Source: Lenzites betulinus
Lineage: Eukaryota; Basidiomycota; Agaricomycetes; Polyporales; Polyporaceae
NCBI GenBank assembly: GCA_022264855.1
Contig: JABYQU010000009.1
Span: forward strand, 558,001 to 622,000
Reading direction: 5' to 3'
Length of the DNA stretch: 64,000 nucleotides
Position numbers and translations under genes: made by a program. This document shows positions 55,813 to 64,000 of the stretch, one piece after another (within the stretch, counting starts at the first letter, position 1; every line of letters begins with the position of its first letter). The notes under the pieces are model-generated. The model did no database searches. It was not told the DNA's origin and saw only the letters and a list, made by a program, of their open reading frames with translations.

Positions 55813-57314
55813 TCAAACCGCATCAGCAGAGGTCAGCTCCTTCAGCCCGGCCTTGAACGCCTCCACGCACTCGTCCGCGAATCCCTCATCCATGCTCTCC
55901 TTCCCCCACGTCAGCGTGATCCCGATGCCGCCCGCGGGCGTCCCCGTGACGTTCACCTTGAGCGCGGAGCCGGCGGGGGCGTCGGCCTGCACGAAGAGCA
56001 GCTCCCGCATTTGCCACTGCGCAGTGCTGTCGGGGACATCTGCGGGCGGGGTATTGATTGCGCCAGGAGGGATGGGCCCAAGGTTCGAGATGCCGACCGT
56101 CGTGTCGCGCTTCTGGCCGAGCATCGCCAGCACCGGGCCCTCGCGCGATCCGAGGAGGAGATTGAGTACGCCGAGAATGCCCGGGGTTTTCGGGGCCTCG
56201 CGCTTGAGCAGGTCGGAGAACTCCGCGGCTGCCTTCCAGGGGAACTCAGATAGCGACGGGTGCGCGTGCATGGAGCTCGTCGGGGGCGGTGTGCGGAGCT
56301 TGTGCATGTCCTCGTAGAACGCGACGTGGTTGCATATGGCGGAGGGGGACGCGTTGGTGTACCGTCGGAGGGAAACGGGGACATGGACGATGATGGAGTC
56401 GTAAGGCTGCGCATCCGACTGCCCGATGTGCAGTAGACGCGAGAAGATGTGTGAGACCAGCGCGTACAGGGCGCCAGTGACGGTCGTGTGGTGCGATCGA
56501 CATAGTTTGACGAGTCGCGCGGAGTCTTCTGGTACGACATGGAGAATGCGCACATTGACGTCGAACTTGAACGTCTTCGGAACCGGGTTTCCGCTCCACA
56601 CACGAGAGAATCTTCGCTGGTAGAAGGGGTTGATGGGCTTGAGTACCTCGCTTAGGAGCCAGGTGAACGGGACTGGGATATGTATGATTTCTTCTACCAG
56701 GGGAATGGGCTGGACGTCGCTGCGCGGAAAGATCAAGCCGGAGTGCCACTCTGAGGTTGGCTTGGTAGTCTGAAGAGCTGATAGGAGGGAGAAGTGGAAC
56801 CCGCGGCCACTCAGACCATCTCCCATGAAATGGTCGTACGCATAGATGACGGTGCCGTCACTGAGAACAGCCAGGCGCCATAGGGGCAGGTCCGCTTTGA
56901 GATTGAAACCACGCATGAATTGGGTCTCGAGAATGAACTCGAGACTACTGGAGTCAGCGTCGAGGAATTCCACGATGCGGTTGAAGTCGAGGGACTGAAG
57001 ACGAGTCCACGCAGGCTTGCCAGACTCGGTCTCATAACAGACTCGACGGCCTAGCTCGGCATTCTTCCGGACGACTTCCTCAAGCGCCGGGAAGAGGTGA
57101 GTGCGGTCGAGGGGGCGGCCGGCATTGGTCTCGTACTTCGCGGTGGCTATGACGCAGGAGTCGACGCCGAGCCGGGCCCGAGTGTGGAAGTATGCTGCCA
57201 AAATGCCTATCCCGCGCTTACGTGTTAGCAAGTATGAATGTATAGTAAGAACAAATGCTCCGCACCCAACGGCTTGAGCTCTTCTTGAGGTAAGGTCATC
57301 TCCTTTGCGTCCAT
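55813..57314 (-). CDS. Alcohol O-acyltransferase-like protein, copy 2 (480 aa)
   Basis: Tandem paralogue of the gene at 52,707. Exon 1 is 57,314-57,266 and exon 2 is 57,206-55,813, with a 59-bp intron (GTGCGG...GATAG); 481 codons exactly. The first exon encodes MDAKEMTLPQEELKPLG and joins ILAAYFHTRARLGVDSC, matching copy 1 at the same intron position and phase. A second in-frame ATG five codons in is an alternative start. The catalytic motif HFMGDG lies near residue 142 in IYAYDHFMGDG; the C-terminus has ITLTWGKESMDE. Without splicing, a longer frame continues upstream to 57,531, but that segment shows no conservation with copy 1. Both copies share length, strand and structure, so they arose by local duplication. 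Function as for copy 1; the copies differ enough that substrates may differ. Confidence 0.86.
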
Positions 57315-58439
57315 GATAAGTGTTAATGGGAGGGGGGACGCGCACGACGAGACACAGGGGGCTTTTATCAAACTGTAGGCGCTCCGGGACATTGACGGGT
57401 ACGCCACGCTGAGGACACCAACTGAGTGGCCAGAGGATGGGCACGACAAACAACCACGAGGAAATCAGCGTCCGTCGAATAAGCAGCGACATGGTGTAGC
57501 GATAGTGAGATATCTTACACGTACCTTTCAACAGTGTCAGGCGATAAAGGTACTCATCAAGTGCAGAAAACGTATGATCTCAGAGGATAAGCGTCACTGC
57601 GGGCGCAAACCATAGCGCGCGGCTGTCGTGTTTGCCCAGCTGGCAACTCCTCGGCGGCACGGTCGACCACTTCGGCTGCCGTTGCTGAGGAGTACGGGGC
57701 ACATACTAGAGAATGCCTACCTTCGTAGTCGTAACAGACTCTACCTGTTGAATTGAACGAACTGGCAATCGCTGTAGCTCACTTTCTAACACATAGTTCG
57801 TCAGCGTCCGAATTCGACAAGATGGCCCCTTCAATCGTACGACTGAATATGAGCAGACCCATTCAGATCTATCCTGGTGTAAACCTGTTCTCAACAACGA
57901 TGACTGCAAATGACTGTCTTGTTAGAGGCGTGGAATCATTGGTGAGCTCGAGGGCACTGACCTGGTTTTGTATATCGAGGCATTGAGCCGACTCGGACTT
58001 AATACACATAGGTTTTGCAAGGAATGGCTACGAGCGGTATGTTGTTCAATGTGGATGTTGCATCACTATGAGTGACGGTCAAGCGCGGAAACTTACGATT
58101 TTACGGCGCTTGCTGCTGAAAGTAGCGATGTTTCCCACGACCTTCCTACCCTGTCTCTACCCCTTGATCATATGGACTAGTCTAGGTACCTGTTCCTGAT
58201 TCTCTTCGTGAATCCCTCCCTCGCACTCTCCTTCCAAGCGAGTGCTGATGGGGTTTTTTTTTTGGGAGAGTGCTGATAGTTGCGTTGATAGTACAAATGC
58301 AGCCCCGGGGAACACACGCCGCTCGTCTCTCAGCGGCGGCGAGCTATATTGTTGTTTGTAATCTGGCAGTGACACCGACTCGTCTCAAGCTGAGAGAACG
58401 TGAAGCCTCTGTAACACGCTTCAGTAAAAATATATGCAT
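57315..58439. other. Spacer upstream of acyltransferase copy 2
   Basis: No gene seen. Contains the presumed promoter of acyltransferase copy 2 and, near 58,253-58,263, a run of T residues. The left edge of the P450 relic begins at its right end. Confidence 0.5.
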
Positions 58440-60297
58440 ACGGGGATGTAAAGAAGACTCACGGGCAAGACCGCACGCTTCTCAGGCTGAACGTCATCCT
58501 GTTCCAACCCGCTGTGAGATCCCAACCAGCGGCAACACGGCAGAAGGCACGACTCATATATTCGAGTGCGCCTCCTCCACCACGGCTGGGAACTGCGCGA
58601 GCCAGAGCTCCGGCTTCCACTCGTACGCGTCGGGGCGCCAGAGCATCTCAGAACAGTTGTTCGCCAGGATGGCGACAAAGATGTTTGTCCCGCGCGAGAC
58701 GGCAAGTTCGCGCAGGAGTGTCCCGTCCGTGCGGAGGATGAGCTGGGACAGGGGGAGGATGGTATCTTCCATCGTACTAATTAATGGCTGTCAGACACGG
58801 TGCATATGGCGGCGGGCTACATGGATGGGGGGGAGTCCGTACCAGCGGAATGTCTGGATGCCTGGGGGTATCTGACAGCGGTGTCCGTGTTGAGCATCGA
58901 TAACTCACTCTGAAGATAACTACGCTTACATCCGTAGAGTCTCCCGACACGCGACGTCCAAGTATGGCAGCGCGTGCAGTTGGTCTAGTCCATCTTACCG
59001 TCAACGTCGCGTTGAGCCTCGAGGATCTCGTCGCGCAGATTTTGCTGCACTTCGGGGCGTCCGGCGAGCAGCTGTAAGGCGCGCACCATGACCATGGACG
59101 TAGTATCTGTGCCCGCAAACAGCAAATCCGCATGCACTGTGTTCCGTCAACATGAGACACGCATGGCACCCGGGCTAGGATATCGTCTTCAGAGAGTCGA
59201 TTCTCTTCTGACGCGGCATTGTTGGCTCGGACTATGACGACCGATTCGCATCAATAAAAGTGGATAACATAAGGTACCGTCGCCGCACGTACGCAGGACG
59301 CTCATAATATCCTTCCCCTCTTCCTGATCCCGGCCTCAATTGCAGCCTCTTTGAATGGGAGATTAAACGCCAACGACGAAGCCACAGTGGGCCAAAGTTC
59401 TGCACGGAAGCCGCGCCTGTCGGAGAAGATGGCATCACGTCTGATACAGTCGCTACTGGACTGCAAGAGATCGGTTAGGACTTTGCAAGAATTCGCTATA
59501 GGAGAGAGGCATCAACTGACACCAGGTCATTGATTGCGTTTATATAGGCGGGGTCGGGCGCATCATCCGTCCGAGAGACGAGAGAACACCCGATTGCCCG
59601 CTGCGTCATGAGCTCGAGCGCCGCATGGCCCGTCCATGCGACTCGGAGGATGTCGACATTAATCGCGGCATGCTCGTTGTGGGGGATATGCGACGATATA
59701 GCGGCCGCCATCTAGGAAGTTCGCTCGTTGTATTGGTGTCAAGTAGTCGATACCGATGAGGGGAAACTCGCATTGTCGACTCGATAAAACACCGGCATCA
59801 GTGTTCGCAGATGTTTTGCAGCGATCACCGGGGTCAGCATCTTACGCTGCTTGCGATGCACGCCCCCTAACTTATGATATTCACTTATGATATTAGAGGT
59901 TTGTGAGGCGCGGGACACTGTAGCATGAACGTTACCTGTCATCCCCAAAAGTCCCGGGCCGAACACATGGCGGTTGCCACTATTCTCACAGGTCGGCAGC
60001 TTCAAGTTGAACCACATGGCAAGAGAAGTCGCCGCTTACTCTAGGTACCTCGAAGGTCTCGGTATCCTTGGTGATGGCGTGTGTTTTCAGAGGCTCGGAT
60101 ACATACATCATGGAGCCTGCAAGAGCGCGCGCTCAGCATAAAGTTCCTGCACCTCAATCAACAACATACCTTGAAAGACAAATGTAGCTTGACCACGCCG
60201 CCGTATTTCTGCGCGATGTGCTTGTGTAGCTCCAGCCCTCTCGATGTATTAGATGGCCCATATTTCCTGAGCAAGAAGTCAGTAGCTGCTTCTACAA
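58440..60297 (-). pseudogene. Cytochrome P450 relic
   Basis: Fragments of one fungal P450 in correct order along the minus strand. LELHKHIAQKYGGVVKLH is near 60,200; YVSEPLKTHAITKDTETFE near 60,080; and HVFGPGLLGMTG near 59,960. GGVHRKQRKMLTPV is near 59,850, joined to the previous piece by a plausible intron. NVDILRVAWTGHAALEL lies near 59,650. The I-helix oxygen-binding LLFAGTDTTSMVMVRA is near 59,110 and the K-helix PYLDVACRETLRM (ExxR) near 58,955. The PDAYEWKPELWL segment is near 58,610. A base appears to be missing near 58,988, where KMD-stop replaces an expected Tyr-Asp-Gln run. The heme loop is degenerate: after MTFS only a SVRSC-like remnant remains and the FxxGxRxCxG spacing is lost. 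No N-terminal membrane anchor is found. A dead gene, probably of a CYP5150-like clan; the family name is from general resemblance. Confidence 0.72.
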
Positions 60298-63200
60298 GGG
60301 CACGTTATGGGACGTACATGTCAGGAAGGAGGTCGGTGGACGCGTCCAAGTTACATGCTGTAAAGACGATCGGGCGTTTCGCAGCGATCTCCATGAGAGT
60401 AGGGTGGACCAGGGAAGCAAAGCATAGAGGAGCATAGTGTCTTAGATGCCGTGGCCCGAAATGCCAAGCGGGCACTAAGGAGCTCGAACTTTGCATGGTA
60501 CTTAGATTACACGGGACAGGGTTTCCGGCTCTCAAGATCCCACACGAAGCCCGGAAGGCGTATCCTGCTAGGCTTCCACTGATCAGCAAATCGTCCGAGC
60601 TACTTGAAGGTTTGACATAAAATACCTGGCTCTGTTTGTGTACGCAGTACGACCGTCCACACTAGGAGCAACTTGGAGGGAGGTTGAGATGTTTGCGGCA
60701 GTCGGACTCAGAGCGCCAACGCCCAGGCGCCCATCACTCTACTAGGCGATCATACCGTTCATTCGGTATACTACTTGCCACTTGGCAGTACTAAGTTGAT
60801 CCGGGAAGCTAGACTCGGATTCATTCCGCCATTCCGTCGCCCCGTTACAGACCTTGAGGCCGCTCTTGGGACGCTGTTGGACACTGGGATGCACCGCCAG
60901 CTCGTATCGGTGGTAGTGTGCCGCAATGTGCGGACATGGCTCAGCTGGAGCGCGACGACTCCGCCGGCGCATCATCCCGGCCCCCACCGCCACTGGTGCC
61001 CCTCCATCCACCGCCGGTCACGCCTAACTCACACGGGCATCGGATGGAACGAAGTCTGGATTAGTCGCTGAAGACGCCAAACTTACCACTGGAATGCGAC
61101 AAGTGCTCATTCGCGCACGCCGACACCGTCTTCTTGCCGTACAACTGCGCGCCGACTGACGGTCGTTGAGCCTCGTCAGGCCCAGGGTTGGGACTTCGTG
61201 AGTGTAGTCTGATGAGGCATCGATCCCTACACGGCAGACAGTGGCCGTTTCCGACCGAGCAAACACCTTTCAGAACCGAAACAAGAGGTACTAAATCCCG
61301 GACAGAAATCGTTTACAGCTCAATCAAAACATGATCATGATAAGTCGTCCAAAAGGTTACCTCTTCTTTCAACTATTCACCAGTGGCTATGTGCGGTATG
61401 CCCGTCGTGCTAGACGCGTTGACGAGATGCTGATCTACCAGTATGTCGTGTTAGAAAATGGGGTCCGCCGCCCTGGATCAGCCCTACTTAGTAGGCAGAC
61501 AAGGCGAGAGCGCACCGAAATTATATCGACGTCGTCAGGGTGGCTTAAACAGCGCCCACCGCTCTAGATTGCCGAGTGACTTCGGAGTCGGCGTATGATT
61601 TGCAAGAGCGCCGGGGAGAAGCCGACATTGATGTGCCCACACCTATTAGGCCTCTGAACTGGGCCTAGGCTCTAAGTTTAGACAAGCCCGTCTTATTATC
61701 TTGAATCGGGACGGAGATAGCCAGTATTGGTCGTAGTGTGAGTCCAAGCCAATCTTTCTCTACTTTTCAGATCACAAATGATGTATATCCGCAAGGCCTT
61801 TACAATGTGTGTAATGGTGGCACGCAATTGACCGTCCCACGCCGGGCGGGTGATGCGGGGGACAATATCAAGAAAACTAGCCGGCACACGGAGAAGAACA
61901 GAAGAAGGGGGACGGCGTTGGTACGCGATACCATGCCGTGCCTTGAAGTGCACCCTGACGCATCTCCCCGGGCGTCCGCGTCTCTGGCCGTTGTGGTGTT
62001 ATAAGGCGTCGCGTCCGTATGATTGCCTGACGCTTACGCCTCAGGCTCACCCACCCCCATCCGGGTTATTTCCATCATGGCGGCTCTCGACTCATCGTAT
62101 GTATCCCTCTCCTACATTTCTGGGACGTGTCTGACGGTCTGTGCTCACGCAGCATGGGCGCCATGCTCATCGGGGTAATCCTTGCCGGGATGTAGGTTAT
62201 GCATGGTCATACTACTTAGCAGTGCACCTCAGGCTGACGCGTTCGCTGTTTTAGTATGTACGGAGGTACGCATTTTGCAGAAGACAATCTAATCGTATTC
62301 TAATACACTTGGTAGTAACCTGCTCGCAGGTGTTTTACTACTTTACCCACTATCCGCGAGACCATTGGGCCACTAAGCTGCTGGTGAGCACACACGTACT
62401 GCCGATTCATTAACCAACCTAGTAAAACATTTCTGCGCAAGGTTACGGCAGTCTGGTTATGCGACACTACACACCAGGTAACTCAATCTCTCTCATCTTC
62501 AGATTCTGTTGTCTCATTAACCTTTCTTTTTTGCAGGGCTTGATATCGTACACCAGTAAGACATCACCCGCGAATTCGCTGAATATCTCCTAAAATCATT
62601 TTTCGTGTCCAGTATATTGGTACCTGGTGACACAATATGGGAACCCGGAAGCATTGGGGATACCGGAGAAGTACGCATTTCCATATTTCCCTTCGCGTCT
62701 ACGGCGCTTCGATATTGATGAGATGGTTATAGATCCATTATCATTGAAGTGTTTTTCAGTGTAAGCTTCACATCGTGATGAGTCAGTGTTCCCGATCGTT
62801 GACCGCCGCCGTAACAATCCGAAGAGTTTTATAGGCTTGTTCGTCCAGAGGTAGGCACTGCGAATGGTCTTCGTGCCGGGAGTGCTCGACTGACCGTGCC
62901 CTCGCACCAGCTTTTTCACGTTGCGCATATGGAGGCTGAGCGGTAAAGCCCGCATGATTGTCATCCCTGTCGTACGTACAGCCCTCCTCTGATTGAGTTG
63001 CGCTGCCGTCTTCGCACCGGACTGATGCTCTACCCAACAGATCCTTTTGGTCGGGGGCGAGTTCAGTAAGTTTCAGTTTCCCGAGCGTTATTGTACTTCT
63101 CGAGGTTCATGCGTCAATAACTGATGCAATTGCGAACGGTGGGATTTTAGTTTTGACTACCGGTGAGTTTGCATTCCTTCTCGATGCGACGGCCTGCAAG

Positions 63201-64000
63201 CTGACCACGTTCTTGCAGCGTATGCGATCATGTCGTAAGTAATTTTGCACGGCCGCCTTGCACACGGTGGCATGCGTCGGTGTCGGCCGGGGAAACGTTG
63301 CTCACATGTTGACTAGCCTCTCGTTGGATACGTTCGAGGAAGTCAACCGCTACGAGGTGCGCAGCGCGCCTCCATGTTGAATGTGCACATGCCGGTTGCT
63401 GACTGTCGGTATGCACATAGGATCTGTCTATCGCTGTCAACTCGATAGCGGCGGCGGGCGACATTGTTATCGCTGCTATCCTCTGTGTGATCCTGCACAA
63501 GTCACGCACTGGGTTCAGAAAGTGCGTAGTCCTTCTGCCCTGCCCCCAACCCTTGAACCTTAACTAGGTGATTGATTATGGTTAAAGGTCGAACATTCTC
63601 ATCAACAAACTGGTATGTTATCATAATCCCTACATATGGAGAGTCGCTGGAAATAACGTGCGGTGGTCATATGTAGATGATCTTCGCCGTTAACACGGGC
63701 GCGCTGACCAGGTACGTCCTGTGCATTCCCTCGTCTCGCCGGCTGCCCGCTCGACATCATGGCTGACGAATCCATCACTGCACAGTATTTGCGCAACTCT
63801 CACATTCATCAGCGTCCTCGCGTCCCCGAACACCTTCATTTACATCACCTTCTTTTTCTTCATGGGCCGCCGTGAGTGTCGTTGTCGCTCCTCATCTGCC
63901 CTCTCTTGTGTGATGCCAACATGATGCTGACGTCGTCTTCTTTTCTGACTTTCCTCCCTTCCGGTTTTCCTGGCACCTTCGAACACCGGCACTGCATTAC
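60298..64000. other. Right-edge spacer, no gene firmly supported
   Basis: No domain or exon chain is convincing. A SINE-like relic may lie near 62,310-62,375. At the far right an ATG at 63,758 in good context (ATCATGGCTG) opens about 30 codons and meets a GTGAGT donor near 63,871. This could be the first exon of a gene continuing past the window, but it shows no recognisable protein sequence. Confidence 0.4.
62310..62375 (-). repeat. Possible decayed tRNA-derived SINE head
   Basis: The minus strand reads TGGCCCAATGG (62,372-62,362), one base from the A box of the SINE at 13,835. GAGCAGGTTACTACC follows where a B box would sit. The B box is poor, so this is a weak call. Confidence 0.22.

Noticed and set aside
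63758..63871. Possible first exon at the right edge
   Set aside because: Good start context and a donor site, but only some 30 codons of unremarkable sequence before the donor; not enough to call a gene.
1..64000. CRISPR arrays, rRNA genes, bacterial operons or prophage
   Set aside because: Short-intron eukaryotic genes and fungal transposons throughout; inverted repeats here are foldback elements, not spaced direct repeats.

Overview
The window looks like nuclear DNA of a filamentous basidiomycete, most likely an agaricomycete. Genes carry short GT-AG introns of about 45-90 bp. Host genes include tandem FtsJ-type methyltransferases, alcohol acyltransferase-like paralogues and a fungal P450 relic. 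The transposons are of types typical of mushroom genomes: a Tnp2-type DNA transposon, a Ty3/Gypsy element, a Tad-like LINE and long foldback elements. All calls come from reading the sequence; no database search was run.

Left part (1-12,170): one two-exon gene for a Ser/Arg-rich protein of unknown function (1,343-2,616, minus), then about 7.9 kb of GC-rich DNA in which I can support no gene. An intact FtsJ-like methyltransferase gene (10,487-11,663, plus) follows.

Nested region A (12,170-21,940): a tandem paralogue of the FtsJ gene, sharing 3' flank with its neighbour, is split by a 7.5-kb LINE inserted with an 11-bp target duplication. Both LINE ORFs are open and overlap by ATGA. The LINE 3' UTR carries an 841-bp inverted pair of tRNA-derived SINE-like arms.

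Nested region B (about 22,556-44,476): a Tnp2-type transposase gene on the minus strand (eight clean exons plus a displaced C-terminal exon) is interrupted by a 17.8-kb Gypsy element. That element has LTRs at 22,631-23,262 and 39,771-40,409, a tRNA-complementary PBS, a polypurine tract, gag, protease, RT, RNase H and integrase. Between integrase and 3' LTR it carries spliced genes in the antisense direction: a 199-aa helical protein, a decayed ORF, and a larger protein with a fungal zinc-cluster-like cysteine motif. Two foldback elements are inserted in it. One is a nearly perfect 2 x 1,353-bp palindrome splitting the antisense zinc-cluster gene; the other is a 2.56-kb foldback splitting gag. 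Every interrupted reading frame except the transposase C-terminus can be followed straight across its insertion, so the order of insertion can be read. The Gypsy element is also saturated on both strands with the pentamer TGCGA/TCGCA.

Right part (46,354-64,000): a five-exon zinc alcohol dehydrogenase gene (plus), two tandem alcohol O-acyltransferase-like genes (minus, HxxxDG motif) and a P450 pseudogene (minus). ADH plus acyltransferases could form a small ester-forming neighbourhood, but this is inference. The long spacers between them contain no gene I can support.
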